A stretch of 64,000 nucleotides of DNA from contig NZ_BAABJY010000002.1 of the NCBI RefSeq assembly GCF_039543545.1, forward strand, positions 496,001 to 560,000, written 5' to 3'. The position numbers and the translations under genes are program-made. The DNA comes from Luteimonas vadosa (GTDB lineage: Bacteria > Pseudomonadota > Gammaproteobacteria > Xanthomonadales > Xanthomonadaceae). Positions 19,166 to 28,076 of this stretch are shown here, in pieces (the stretch's first letter is position 1; every line of letters starts with the position of its first letter). The notes under the pieces were generated by a model that ran no database searches, was not told where the DNA came from, and was given only the letters and a program-made list of their open reading frames with translations.

Positions 19166-20077
19166 TCAAATCCCCAGCGCACGCAGTTCGGAGCACGGCC
19201 GTGAGCGTTCCCAGGCGGACTTGAAGCCGTCGGCCAGCTGGCGTGCCCTTCCGGGCGCGTGGCGCTCGGCCTCTCCCTCGAAACGATGGCCCAGCGCGCG
19301 GTAGTAGTAGCCACCCGCGTCGTTTGCCATGAAGGCGGCCGCCTGGGCGCGGTCGACGGGGTCGGAGACTTCGCGGAAGGCGAACACGCTGGGCAGGCGT
19401 TGCGCCAGACGGAGCAGGGGCGCGTGCGTCCGCGCCGGCACGCTTGCGTCGTGCAGCAGCACCTGCACTTCGAGCCCGGGCGTGCGGCGCGTGGCGAGTT
19501 CGCGGAACGCGTCGAGGAGCCTTCGGTCGTCGAACAGCCCGGGGTCCAGGGTGCGGCTGTGGACCCAGAGCCCGCGGCGTGCACCCGTGACCAGGTCGCT
19601 GGCCACGGCGATGGCGGCCGCCCGATCGATGACCGGCTGCGGCTGGTCGAGCGCAAGGCGCATCTCCTGGTGTTCGATGCCGGCCTCCATGAAGCGCTCG
19701 CCGTGGGCGACGAAGCCATGGCGCCGGTAGAAATCGACCGCACCGGCCTGGGCGTGCAGGAAGACCTGCGTCCAATCGTTTTCGCGCGCCCTGCGCAGCA
19801 GGGCCTGCAACAGCGCCGCGCCCACACCGGCGTTGCGCCAGTCCGACAGCACCGCCATGCGCCCGATCTTGCGTTCCGGGGTCATGCGTGCGGTCCCGAT
19901 CGCGTGGCCGTCCGGGTCGAAGGCCAGGACATGGGTGCATTGGGGGTCGGCGGCGTCGAGCTCGATGTCCAGCGGTACGCCCTGTTCCCGGACGAAGACC
20001 GCCTCGCGCACGCTGCGCAGCAGGGGCAGGGCGGTGGCGTAGTCGTCGACCAGCGTGACGCGGAAGGGTCCGATCAT
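19166..20077 (-). CDS. GNAT acetyltransferase with an extra C-terminal domain
   Basis: A 303-residue protein. The N-terminal half (about 1-150) is a GNAT fold: motif A is IGRMAVLSDWRNAGVGAALL, an acetyl-CoA site, followed by VFLHAQAGAVDFYRRHGFVAHGERFMEAGI, the classical end of the domain. The C-terminal half (about 155-303) is a separate alpha/beta domain starting at PVIDRAAAIAVASDLV and containing LWVHSRTLDPGLFDD. Its shape recalls phospholipase-D-like modules, but I see no HKD motif. The substrate is unknown. It starts four bases after the roxA stop codon and is the third gene of a purB-roxA-GNAT unit. The ATG at 20077 was preferred because the GNAT domain begins immediately after it. Confidence 0.85.
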   Translation of the reverse strand: MIGPFRVTLVDDYATALPLLRSVREAVFVREQGVPLDIELDAADPQCTHVLAFDPDGHAIGTARMTPERKIGRMAVLSDWRNAGVGAALLQALLRRARENDWTQVFLHAQAGAVDFYRRHGFVAHGERFMEAGIEHQEMRLALDQPQPVIDRAAAIAVASDLVTGARRGLWVHSRTLDPGLFDDRRLLDAFRELATRRTPGLEVQVLLHDASVPARTHAPLLRLAQRLPSVFAFREVSDPVDRAQAAAFMANDAGGYYYRALGHRFEGEAERHAPGRARQLADGFKSAWERSRPCSELRALGI

Positions 20078-20081
20078 GCCG

Positions 20082-21377
20082 TCATCGCTCGTCCGGCTCC
20101 GCGCTGGCGAGCAGGTAATGCCCCTGTTCCACCAATGCATAGACGCAGTCGCGTCCTGCCCCGGACAGGGCCGCGTAGCCGGCGCCGTCGATCGTCTGGG
20201 CGGCGGCAAGCCTGCGGGCGTCGCGGACGCCCATTCCATAGGCCTGGCCGGACACGTACAACCGCGCGGCGCGGGCGGACTTGCGCCACGCCACCCGTGC
20301 CCATGGGTGGCGGTGCAGGACATGCCCGTTCTGCAGCGCCCACTCCACCTCGATGCGGGGGGGCGGCTGTTCCGCCTGGGTCACCACGCCGGCGCTGCGA
20401 TAACGGGTGATGAAACCCCCGAACCAGTCCCCGAGCGCCTGCGGATCGTTCATGCGCAGCTGGTTCAGCGCCTCGACCACCCGGCGCATCGCCTCGCCGT
20501 CGATTTCGTTGGGATCCGCCGGCGGCGCGAGGTCGCCATCGGCGTAACGCTGCGACTCATCGGCTTCGGCGGCCAGGGTGTCGATGTAATCGCCCATCAG
20601 TTCCGCGGCCGACGGTGCGCGCATGCCGATCGAGTACGTCAGGCAGGGATCGACGGCCACGCCGTGGTGGGGCACGCCGGGTGGCAGGTAGAGCATGTCG
20701 CCCGGGTCGAGCACCCAGTCGTGGGTGGGCGAGAATTCGCGCAGCAGCTTGAGCTCGACGTCGTCGCGGAAGTCCAGCGGCGGCGCGGCGGACGCGTCGA
20801 TCTGCCATCGCCGCCGGCCCTGGGCCTGCAGCAGGAAAACGTCGTAGTGGTCGACGTGGGCCCCCACCGATCCGCCGGTGGCGGCGAAGCTGACCATGAT
20901 GTCGTCGATGCGCCAGCGCGGGATGAACCCGAACGACGGCAGCAGGCCCGCGACGTCGGCGTCCCACTTCTCGACATCCTCCACCAGCAGGGTCCAGTCA
21001 CGGTCGCCCAAGGTCGGGAACAGCGCTTCGTCGAAGGGGCCGTGGCGCACCATCCAGCGGTCCGCGTCGCGGTCATGCGCGACGATGCGCGACCGCGCGG
21101 CCGGTTCGCACGCCAGGCCGGCGAGGTCTTCCGGGGTGATCGGCGGAACCGCGCCGCTTGCGGCAAGTTCGGGGAAGGCGCCACGCACCAGCAGCGGTTG
21201 CTTCTGCCAGTAGTCGCGCAGGAAGTCCGCCGGAGGCATGCCGAGGGGCGCCAGCTGTCCGGCGTGGACCTCGAGCCCGTCCGGGGCATGGGTCGCGGTG
21301 GACCGTGGGACACGTGCAGGCTTCCGGCGCTGCTGACGCGTCTTTGACGGTGTCGCGGGGGGACGTTCCTGGCTCAT
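20082..21377 (-). CDS. roxA: JmjC/cupin ribosomal oxygenase, RoxA (YcfD) family
   Basis: An Fe(II)/2-oxoglutarate-dependent oxygenase. Characterised RoxA hydroxylates an arginine of ribosomal protein L16. It is 431 residues. The iron-binding facial triad is visible as His174-x-Asp176 in GAHVDHYDVF and His237 in LPPGVPHHG, matching H125/D127/H187 of E. coli YcfD by motif. The winged-helix dimerisation region and an Ala-rich C-terminal domain follow. The N-terminus has about 40 extra residues, strongly basic between 12 and 25 (RQQRRKPARVPR). The gene sits between purB and a GNAT acetyltransferase on the same strand, with 18 and 4 bases between genes. The L16 target is inferred from family. Confidence 0.9.
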   Translation of the reverse strand: MSQERPPATPSKTRQQRRKPARVPRSTATHAPDGLEVHAGQLAPLGMPPADFLRDYWQKQPLLVRGAFPELAASGAVPPITPEDLAGLACEPAARSRIVAHDRDADRWMVRHGPFDEALFPTLGDRDWTLLVEDVEKWDADVAGLLPSFGFIPRWRIDDIMVSFAATGGSVGAHVDHYDVFLLQAQGRRRWQIDASAAPPLDFRDDVELKLLREFSPTHDWVLDPGDMLYLPPGVPHHGVAVDPCLTYSIGMRAPSAAELMGDYIDTLAAEADESQRYADGDLAPPADPNEIDGEAMRRVVEALNQLRMNDPQALGDWFGGFITRYRSAGVVTQAEQPPPRIEVEWALQNGHVLHRHPWARVAWRKSARAARLYVSGQAYGMGVRDARRLAAAQTIDGAGYAALSGAGRDCVYALVEQGHYLLASAEPDER

Positions 21378-21395
21378 CCTTGCAAGGGGGACGGC

Positions 21396-22772
21396 TCAGA
21401 TGTCCCGGGCCAGCGTTTCGGCCAGGCCCGTGTAGGCGGCTGGCGTCAGCGCTAGCAGGCGTTGCCGGTCCGGCGCAGGCAGGTCCAGGCCGGCGATGAA
21501 CTCGCGGAGCGACGTCTCGTCGATCCCTTGGCCGCGCGTCAGGGCCTTCAGCTGTTCATAGGGCTCCGGCAAGCCGTGCCGGCGCATGACCGTCTGCACC
21601 GCTTCGGCCAGCACTTCCCAGGCCCCGTCCAGGTCGGCGGCGAGTCGCTGCTCGTTGACCGACAGCTTGCCCAGGCCGCGCAGCAGCGACTCGTAGCCGA
21701 CCAGCGCGTGCCCGAACGCGGTGCCCAACGCACGCAGCACCGTCGAGTCGGTCAGGTCGCGCTGCCAGCGGCTGACCGGCAGCTTCGCCGAGAAGTGCTC
21801 GCAAAGCGCGCTGGCGATGCCGAAGTTGCCCTCGGCGTTCTCGAAGTCGATCGGGTTGACCTTGTGCGGCATGGTCGAGCTGCCGACTTCGCCGGCCTTG
21901 ACCGCCTGCCTGAAGTAACCGAGCGAGATGTAGCCCCAGATGTCGCGGCACAGGTCGATGCAGATGGTGTCGATCCGCCGCTGCGCGTCGCAGATCTCGG
22001 CGATGGCGTCGTGCGGTTCGATCTGGGTCGTGTAGGGATTGAAATCCAGGTCGAGCGATTGCACGAAGCGCTTCGCGAACCCGGGCCAGTCGACCTCGGG
22101 ATAGGCGACGGCATGCGCGTTGTAGTTGCCGACCGCGCCATTGATCTTGCCGGTCAGCGAGATGCCGGCGAGCTGGTCGCCCTGGCGCCGAAGGCGGGCC
22201 ACGACGTTCGCCAGTTCCTTGCCGACGGTCGTGGGCGATGCCGTCTGGCCGTGCGTGCGCGAGAGCATCGGCACCGCGGCGTGCTCCCGGGCCATGGCGC
22301 GCAAGGCCTGGATCACGGCGTCTAGCCGGGGCAGGAGCACCTCCTGGCGTGCCCGGTTGAGCATGAGCGCATACGCAAGGTTGTTGATGTCCTCGCTCGT
22401 GCAGGCGAAGTGCACGAACTCCAGTGCCGGGCCCAGCGCCGCATCGTCCTTCAGGCGTTCCTTCAGGAAATACTCGACGGCCTTGACGTCATGGTTGGTG
22501 GTCGCCTCGATCTGCTTCACGCGCGCGGAGTCGGCTGTGGAAAAACCGTCGGCCACCGCCCGCAGGCGGGCGATCGCCGCCTCATCGAAAGGAGGCAACT
22601 CTGCGATCCGCGCTTCGCCCGCCAGCGCGAGCAGCCATTCCACCTCGACCCGGACCCGTGCGTGGATCAGGCCGTGCTCGGAAAAGATCGGTCGCAGCGC
22701 ATCGACCTTTGCGGCATACCGCCCGTCGAGCGGGGACAGGGCGAGCAGTTGGGTTTCGACGGCTTCGGGCAT
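21396..22772 (-). CDS. purB: Adenylosuccinate lyase
   Basis: Splits SAICAR and adenylosuccinate in purine synthesis. It is 458 residues, the length of the E. coli-type enzyme. The fumarase/aspartase superfamily signature GSSTMPHKVNP is complete, and the catalytic His segment SRTHGQTASPTTVGKE is present. It begins with LLALSPLDGRYAAKVDALRPIFSEHGLI, the usual N-terminus of this subgroup. It is the first gene of purB-roxA-GNAT and is divergent from fumC, with 168 bases between them for both promoters. Confidence 0.97.
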   Translation of the reverse strand: MPEAVETQLLALSPLDGRYAAKVDALRPIFSEHGLIHARVRVEVEWLLALAGEARIAELPPFDEAAIARLRAVADGFSTADSARVKQIEATTNHDVKAVEYFLKERLKDDAALGPALEFVHFACTSEDINNLAYALMLNRARQEVLLPRLDAVIQALRAMAREHAAVPMLSRTHGQTASPTTVGKELANVVARLRRQGDQLAGISLTGKINGAVGNYNAHAVAYPEVDWPGFAKRFVQSLDLDFNPYTTQIEPHDAIAEICDAQRRIDTICIDLCRDIWGYISLGYFRQAVKAGEVGSSTMPHKVNPIDFENAEGNFGIASALCEHFSAKLPVSRWQRDLTDSTVLRALGTAFGHALVGYESLLRGLGKLSVNEQRLAADLDGAWEVLAEAVQTVMRRHGLPEPYEQLKALTRGQGIDETSLREFIAGLDLPAPDRQRLLALTPAAYTGLAETLARDI

Positions 22773-22940
22773 TTCCAGGCGTCATCCGGGGACAGGCGCT
22801 CATTCTACAGCGGGCAACCCATCCCACTGCTCGCCTCGGCGCCTCGTCGGCGACGCCGACGGGCGGCCTGCCATGGCACCCGCGGTGCGCAACGCCCTGG
22901 CCGCCGGCAGGCGTATGCTCGTGAGCAGGAGGGTTCCAGC

Positions 22941-24341
22941 ATGGCGAAGAAGACATTCCGTCGCGTCCGCGACAGCATGGGCGAACTCGAAGTCCCCATC
23001 GATGCACTGTGGGGCGCGCAGACGCAGCGCGCGATCCAGAACTTCCCGATTTCCGGCCAACCGATGCCGCGCGGGTTCATCCGTGCGCTGGGGCTGGTCA
23101 AGGCCGCCGCGGCCGAGGTCAACGGCGCGTTCGGCTTGTTGCCCAAGTCGCGTGCGACGGCGATCCGTTCGGCGGCGATGGCGGTCGCCGAAGGTAAGCA
23201 CGACGCTCAATTTCCCATCGATGTCTACCAGACCGGATCCGGGACATCGTCGAACATGAACGCCAACGAGGTCATCGCGACGCTCGCGTCGCGTGGCGGC
23301 GGCAAGCCCGTGCATCCGAACGACGACGTCAACCTCGGCCAGAGTTCCAACGACGTCGTGCCCACCGCGATCCGCGTCTCGGCGGTGCTTGCCGCCCATG
23401 AAGACCTGTTGCCTGCGGTCTCGCACCTGCGCTCGACCATCGACCGGCGCGCGAGGCGGCTTGGCAAGGTGGTCAAGACGGGCCGTACCCACCTGATGGA
23501 CGCGATGCCGTTGACATTCGCGCAGGAACTGGGCGCCTGGTCGGCGCAATTGGCGTCTGCGCAGGCGCGGATCAAGGACAGCCTGGCGCGCCTGCGCCGT
23601 TTGCCCATCGGCGGCACCGCGATCGGTACCGGCATCAACGCCGATCCGCGGTTCGGCAAGGCCATGGCCAAGTCGTTATCGGGCCTGGCGGGCGTGGCGT
23701 TCGCGTCTGCGGAGAACAAGTTCGAGGGCATCGCCTCGCAGGACGACGCGGTCGAACTGTCCGGGCAGCTGAACGTACTCGCCGTGGCGCTGATGAAGAT
23801 TGCCAACGACCTGCGCTGGATGAACTCGGGTCCGCTGGCGGGGCTGGGCGAGATCGAGTTGCCGGCGCTGCAGCCGGGCAGCTCGATCATGCCCGGCAAG
23901 GTCAATCCGGTGATCCCGGAGGCGACCTGCATGGTGTGTGCCCAGGTGATGGGCCACCATGCCGCGATCACCGTGGCCGGCCAGAGCGGCAACTTCCAGC
24001 TCAACGTGATGCTGCCGCTGGTCGCGGCCAACCTGCTGGACGGGATTGGCTTGCTTGCCAGCATCATGCGTTTGCTGGCCGACGAAACCATCGCCGGACT
24101 GGAGGTGCGCCGCGATCGGGTGAACGAGGCGCTGGCGCGCAACCCGATCCTCGTCACCGCGCTCAACCCGATCATCGGCTACGAAAAGGCCGCCGAGATC
24201 GCCAAGCAGGCCTACAAGCAGGGTCGGCCGGTGCTGGATGTCGCCGTCGAGGCGACGGGCATGGGCAAGGCGGAACTGCGCAAGCTGCTGGATCCCGCGA
24301 AGCTTGCGCGTGGGGGCGTGGGCTCAAGCGAGCGAGGCTGA
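22941..24341 (+). CDS. fumC: Class II fumarate hydratase
   Basis: Interconverts fumarate and malate in the TCA cycle without an iron-sulfur cluster. It is 466 residues. The ATG at 22941 is supported by an AGGAGGG ribosome site nine bases upstream; the open frame upstream overlaps purB antisense and is not protein-like. Visible features are the N-terminal DSMGELEVPIDALWGAQTQRA, the TGSGTSSNMNANEV segment, the catalytic region GRTHLMDAMPLTF, and the signature GSSIMPGKVNP. It is oxidant-resistant by class. No neighbouring TCA genes share its transcription unit, though the sucAB-lpdA operon lies 4 kb away on the opposite strand. Confidence 0.97.
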   Translation: MAKKTFRRVRDSMGELEVPIDALWGAQTQRAIQNFPISGQPMPRGFIRALGLVKAAAAEVNGAFGLLPKSRATAIRSAAMAVAEGKHDAQFPIDVYQTGSGTSSNMNANEVIATLASRGGGKPVHPNDDVNLGQSSNDVVPTAIRVSAVLAAHEDLLPAVSHLRSTIDRRARRLGKVVKTGRTHLMDAMPLTFAQELGAWSAQLASAQARIKDSLARLRRLPIGGTAIGTGINADPRFGKAMAKSLSGLAGVAFASAENKFEGIASQDDAVELSGQLNVLAVALMKIANDLRWMNSGPLAGLGEIELPALQPGSSIMPGKVNPVIPEATCMVCAQVMGHHAAITVAGQSGNFQLNVMLPLVAANLLDGIGLLASIMRLLADETIAGLEVRRDRVNEALARNPILVTALNPIIGYEKAAEIAKQAYKQGRPVLDVAVEATGMGKAELRKLLDPAKLARGGVGSSERG

Positions 24342-24367
24342 GTCCCCGGCGCGCAGGGCAGCTACCG

Positions 24368-25168
24368 TCAGCGCGACGGCGCTGCCTCCTGGTCGGTCGT
24401 CGTGGTGGCCTTGCCGCCCGTCTGGTCGGCGGGCGAATCGTTGGTCGCCAGACGGCTGGATTGCGCAACGGCTCGGATCGAGTTGCGGACGCCGTCTCGG
24501 ATGCCCGATCGGATTTCTTCACGCAACTCGGCGCGACCCACCTTCGTGGCGGCGCCATCCTGGCTGCCATTGCAATCGTCGATGTCGCCTTCGTCCATCG
24601 TCGCGTAGGGCGCGAACTCGGGCAGCGCCGCGGCGAGCTGCCGTTCGCTTGCGAGCAGGGCTGGCAACTTGTCGCATAGCTGCTGCGCGGCCGCCTCGAT
24701 GGCTTCGCTTTCGGCAGCCATGCTCTGTTCGATTTCCTCCTCGGACATGCCTGAGAAGATACCCTTGACCGCATGGCCCATCGCCTTGCCGGCGATGTCC
24801 GCGCCCTGTGTGCCGATGTCCATGCCGCTTTCCGCGACCGCGATCAGGCTCTGCCGATAGTCCTTCAACAGCATTTTTTGCGCCGGGTTGGTCGCGACCG
24901 GGCGCCCATCGATCAGCAGTTCACCCTGTGGGGTGATTTCCGCCTTCGCCAGGCCCTCGGCACCCTTCGAAAGGGAGATGTTGCTGTTCCTCAGTTCATC
25001 GCGCGCCTTGTCCATGGCCTTGTCCACCACGCCGCCGAGCAGGGAGTCGCTTGCATTGTCGTTCCCTGTTCCAGACCGATCCGGAGACTGTCCGGGATTG
25101 CATCCCGCGAGCGCGATGGCGCAAGCGAGCAGGGCGGCACGGAGGGATCGGGAGGTCGACGTCATCAT
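24368..25168 (-). CDS. DUF2884 (YggN-like) lipoprotein
   Basis: A 266-residue predicted lipoprotein: the signal sequence ends in the lipobox LAGC at Cys23. The mature part has the DUF2884 pattern, with ISLSKGAEGLAKAEITPQGELLIDGR, then LLKDYRQSL and a long helical central stretch rich in Gly/Ala (GMDIGTQGADIAGKAMGHAVKG region) and a Glu-rich helix. Two later cysteines (in QQLCDKLP and DDCNG) could pair. The tail is Thr/Asp-rich and disordered. Function is unknown. It lies 111 bases downstream of the ABC permease on the same strand, so it may be the last gene of that operon. It is convergent with fumC. Confidence 0.8.
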   Translation of the reverse strand: MMTSTSRSLRAALLACAIALAGCNPGQSPDRSGTGNDNASDSLLGGVVDKAMDKARDELRNSNISLSKGAEGLAKAEITPQGELLIDGRPVATNPAQKMLLKDYRQSLIAVAESGMDIGTQGADIAGKAMGHAVKGIFSGMSEEEIEQSMAAESEAIEAAAQQLCDKLPALLASERQLAAALPEFAPYATMDEGDIDDCNGSQDGAATKVGRAELREEIRSGIRDGVRNSIRAVAQSSRLATNDSPADQTGGKATTTTDQEAAPSR

Positions 25169-25279
25169 GGGCTACTGGCCTTCACTGGGTGGGGCGGGAG
25201 GGAGCATGGGCGCTGGCGGGATTCCCGGCAAGTTCGCGGCGCAGGACGATCCGCGCTGCCGCGGATCGTCCCCGGGGGT

Positions 25280-26326
25280 TCATTCCGCGAGTTCGCGATG
25301 CCGGCGCAGATGGATCGCGCCGAAGATCATCGCGGCGCCGGCAACCACGCCGGCCCACAACTGCGTGGTCAGCAGCGTGGAGTAGACGGAGCGAAGGTCG
25401 AACAGTGAACGGATCGCACCTGGCCCATCCATGTCCATGGCTTCGATGCGCGCGACGTCCAGCCAAGTCAGCGGTGCGACGCTGAACAGCATGCGGGCGA
25501 CGACGTTCTTCCAGAACCAGGTGCTGCGCAGGTCGAACGCCTGCATCACGTCGAACCAGGTGATGAAGAGCCCGGCGAACAGCGGGATCATGATCGCCCA
25601 GAGGAAGGGCTTGCTGCGTGCCCAGGACGAGCACAGCAGGAGCCAGCCGACGGTAGGCAGCATCCAGAGCGCGTACACCGGGATCGCCGCGACCAGTTGC
25701 CCGACCAGAGTCAGCGGGCTCCCCGGACCCCAGACGAGCTGGACCGGATTGCCGCCATGCAGCAGCACGAAGGCGCTGATCAGGAGCAGGAAACCGAACA
25801 TGGTCACGATGGCCGCGGCGGTGGCGAGGGCGGGCGCGACGAGGGTGGCGCTCACGACCTTCGACAGCACGGTCTCCCGGTCCGACAGCGGCAGCGACTT
25901 CCAGAACAGCACGCTGCGGTCCTTTCGTTCGTCGTACAGCGCGCCCAGGCAATAGAAGAACAGCACGAAGCCGAGCACGATGAACGGCCAGCTCGAGGCC
26001 ATCAGCAGGCTCAGGTCGATGCCGTCGGCGAGGTGGCGCGCCTCTTCCGGTCCGATGTGCTGGGTCAGCTTGCCCAGGTCGAGGGCGTTGATCATGATCC
26101 GCTCGCCGTCGACGTTGATCGTCTGGGCACCTGCCCTGCGGCCCATGACCTCGGCGACGATCAGCGCCATCAGCGTCAGCAGCAACGAGATCCCGCCGGC
26201 GACCAGGGGCGCCCAGAGGAAGCCGCCCTTGTGCTCCCAGTACTCGCGCTTGAGCAGCAGGGCGAAACGATGCGTCTGGTGCGCCGGCGCCTTGCCGGCG
26301 GGCAGGGTGGAGGCTTGGGCGTTCAT
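25280..26326 (-). CDS. ABC-2 type transporter permease
   Basis: A 348-residue inner-membrane protein with about six transmembrane helices: one near residues 38-62, then a large extracytoplasmic loop (about 65-105), then helices near 110-130, 155-180, 195-220, 230-250 and one near the C-terminus. The FLVLDEP-type ATPase gene immediately upstream overlaps it by four bases (ATGA), so the two form one transporter. The substrate is not evident. In YtrA-type systems such pairs are tied to cell-envelope stress or antimicrobial response, but that role is inference here. Confidence 0.88.
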   Translation of the reverse strand: MNAQASTLPAGKAPAHQTHRFALLLKREYWEHKGGFLWAPLVAGGISLLLTLMALIVAEVMGRRAGAQTINVDGERIMINALDLGKLTQHIGPEEARHLADGIDLSLLMASSWPFIVLGFVLFFYCLGALYDERKDRSVLFWKSLPLSDRETVLSKVVSATLVAPALATAAAIVTMFGFLLLISAFVLLHGGNPVQLVWGPGSPLTLVGQLVAAIPVYALWMLPTVGWLLLCSSWARSKPFLWAIMIPLFAGLFITWFDVMQAFDLRSTWFWKNVVARMLFSVAPLTWLDVARIEAMDMDGPGAIRSLFDLRSVYSTLLTTQLWAGVVAGAAMIFGAIHLRRHRELAE

Positions 26327-27237
26327 GCGTAGGTTCCTTTCATGGTGGCCACGAACAGGTCGGCCAGGCCGGGGATGCGGGTTTCGCCCAGCGGGGCAAG
26401 GGTGCTCCTGGGCACGCCATCGAACAGCATCACGGTCTTGCCGAATGCCATGGCGCGTTCGTCGACGGGCTGCAGGCCGCGGGCCTGTTCCGTGTGCTCC
26501 GGGTCCGCGAGCAGCTCGACGAAGCGTTCGCCGACCTCGTCCATGGACGCGTCCAGCACGACCTTGCCGTCGCGGATGAACATCACGTCGGTCAGGATGT
26601 TCTCGACTTCCTCGACCTGGTGGGTGGTGATCAGGATGGTCTTCTGCTCGTCGAAGTAGTCCTCCAGCAGCCGCTGGTAGAACTGCTTGCGATACAGGAT
26701 GTCGAGGCCGAGGGTGGGTTCGTCGAGCACCAGGAAGCGCGCGTCGATCGCCATGACCAGCGCCAGGTGCAGCTGCACGATCATCCCCTTGGACATCTCG
26801 CGCACGCGCATGCCTGGCTTGAGTTGGGTGTTGGCCAGGAAGCGTTCGCAGCGGGCGCGGTCGAAGCGCGGGTGCACGCCGTCGACGAAGTCGATGGCTT
26901 CGCGTACCCGCATCCAGCGCGGCAACACGGCGACGTCGGCGATGAAGCAGACATCCTTCATCAGTTCGTCGCGCTCCGTCCGCGGGTCGCGGCCCAGGAC
27001 CTTCAGGTCGCCCTCGAAGGGGATCAACCCGAGCATGGCCTTGAGCGCGGTGGTCTTGCCGGCGCCGTTCGGTCCGATCAGGCCGATGATCCGACCCGCC
27101 CCGATCTCGAACGACGTGCCGTCCAGGGCGACCTTGTTCTTGTAGGCCTTGCGCAGGTTCCTTGCGTTGACCACGGTGCCGCCGTCGACGGCAGCGCCCG
27201 GGACCGCGCCTTCATCCATCCGGAAATCGGTGTTCAT
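26323..27237 (-). CDS. ABC transporter ATP-binding protein (YtrA-operon type)
   Basis: A 304-residue nucleotide-binding subunit. Walker A is GPNGAGKTT, Walker B is FLVLDEPTLGLD, and the switch histidine is in ITTHQVEEVE. The signature loop reads MSKGMIVQL instead of LSGGQ, a variant I associate with ATPases paired with GntR/YtrA regulators. The C-terminal 80 residues extend beyond the core domain. The ATG at 27237 overlaps the gntR stop by four bases, and its own stop overlaps the permease start by four bases. So gntR, ATPase and permease are translationally chained. Confidence 0.92.
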   Translation of the reverse strand: MNTDFRMDEGAVPGAAVDGGTVVNARNLRKAYKNKVALDGTSFEIGAGRIIGLIGPNGAGKTTALKAMLGLIPFEGDLKVLGRDPRTERDELMKDVCFIADVAVLPRWMRVREAIDFVDGVHPRFDRARCERFLANTQLKPGMRVREMSKGMIVQLHLALVMAIDARFLVLDEPTLGLDILYRKQFYQRLLEDYFDEQKTILITTHQVEEVENILTDVMFIRDGKVVLDASMDEVGERFVELLADPEHTEQARGLQPVDERAMAFGKTVMLFDGVPRSTLAPLGETRIPGLADLFVATMKGTYA

Positions 27238-27608
27238 GCCGTACCCCCGTTGCGTGCGATGGGATTGAGCAGGTCTTCCATGGACAGCCCCAGTCGCTGG
27301 ATGCGTTCCAGCACCAAAGGCCACTCCTCGGTCAGGAAGCGCTCGCGCTCATTGCCGAGCAGTTTCTTCGACGCCTCTTCGGTGACGAACATGCCAAGTC
27401 CCCTGCGTTTTTCGACCAGCGCCTCGTCCGCCAGCTCCTGGTAGGCGCGCGAGACGGTGATCGGGTTGAGTTGGTATTCGGCGGCGACCTGCCTTACGGA
27501 GGGCAGGGCATCGCCGGGCTTGAGTTCTCCGTCGAGCATCATCGCGATCACGCGCTCCTTTAGCTGTCGGTAGATCGGAGCGCCGTCGCTCCACTGGATG
27601 GAAGTCAT
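27234..27608 (-). CDS. GntR-family regulator, YtrA subfamily
   Basis: A 124-residue transcription factor. The winged helix-turn-helix (about residues 10-78) has the GntR core LPSVRQVAAEYQLNPITVSRAYQELADEALVEKRRGLGMFV. The C-terminal part is only about 45 residues, too short for a ligand domain of the FadR, HutC or MocR kind; this is the YtrA hallmark. It probably represses its own operon by binding the GGTG-N16-CACC site at the promoter around 28102-28125. Its start lies three bases after the stop of the small upstream gene, and its stop overlaps the ATPase start (ATGA). Confidence 0.92.
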   Translation of the reverse strand: MTSIQWSDGAPIYRQLKERVIAMMLDGELKPGDALPSVRQVAAEYQLNPITVSRAYQELADEALVEKRRGLGMFVTEEASKKLLGNERERFLTEEWPLVLERIQRLGLSMEDLLNPIARNGGTA

Positions 27609-27611
27609 GAC

Positions 27612-28076
27612 TCAGGCTCCGGTGCCATCGCGCAGGCCGTGCGCGAATGAGAAATAGGGGGTGGCGAACGCGCTGCGCGAGTTCCTGCGCGTGCGGTCCG
27701 GCTTGGGGTCGTCTTGCATGGCCGACGAACCCGCGCTAGCCGCCGATTCGATCTGCGCGATGGCCGCGGACAGCGCTGCGTCGGCGGCGACTTCGGTGAC
27801 GAAGGAAGCCGTATGCGCGAGCAGTTCGCAGGTGTCGGTGGCCTGAAGCAAGTCCGATTCGAACCGCTGCGAGCGTGCCGCCAGCCTCGCCGAGCGTTCG
27901 GCCGGCGCGCCGGAGGCGCTCCCAGTCGGAGGCGCGGTCTCCACGCCGACGGCATGCCGCATGGCAGCGGCTTCGGTCGGGGCGGAGGTCAGCGGCGTGG
28001 CGACCAGGAGGCCTGCGACGAGGACCAAGCCGGTCGTGGAGAGCGCCAACAGCGTGTTGTGGAGCTTGCGGTTCAT
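27612..28076 (-). CDS. Small membrane-anchored or exported protein leading the ytr-like operon
   Basis: Unrecognised. The protein is 154 residues from the ATG at 28076. The first 35 residues are a basic N-terminus and a long hydrophobic stretch (LLALSTTGLVLVAGLLVATP), a signal peptide or membrane anchor. The rest is Ala/Ser-rich, helical and probably periplasmic, with a central segment (QRFESDLLQATDTCELL) and a basic DRTRRNSR patch. I prefer this start over an ATG at 28100, because AGGA sits eight bases upstream of it, and because the predicted transcription start is only a few bases before 28100, leaving that codon without a ribosome site. It is the first gene before gntR, ATPase and permease. 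Confidence 0.65.
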   Translation of the reverse strand: MNRKLHNTLLALSTTGLVLVAGLLVATPLTSAPTEAAAMRHAVGVETAPPTGSASGAPAERSARLAARSQRFESDLLQATDTCELLAHTASFVTEVAADAALSAAIAQIESAASAGSSAMQDDPKPDRTRRNSRSAFATPYFSFAHGLRDGTGA

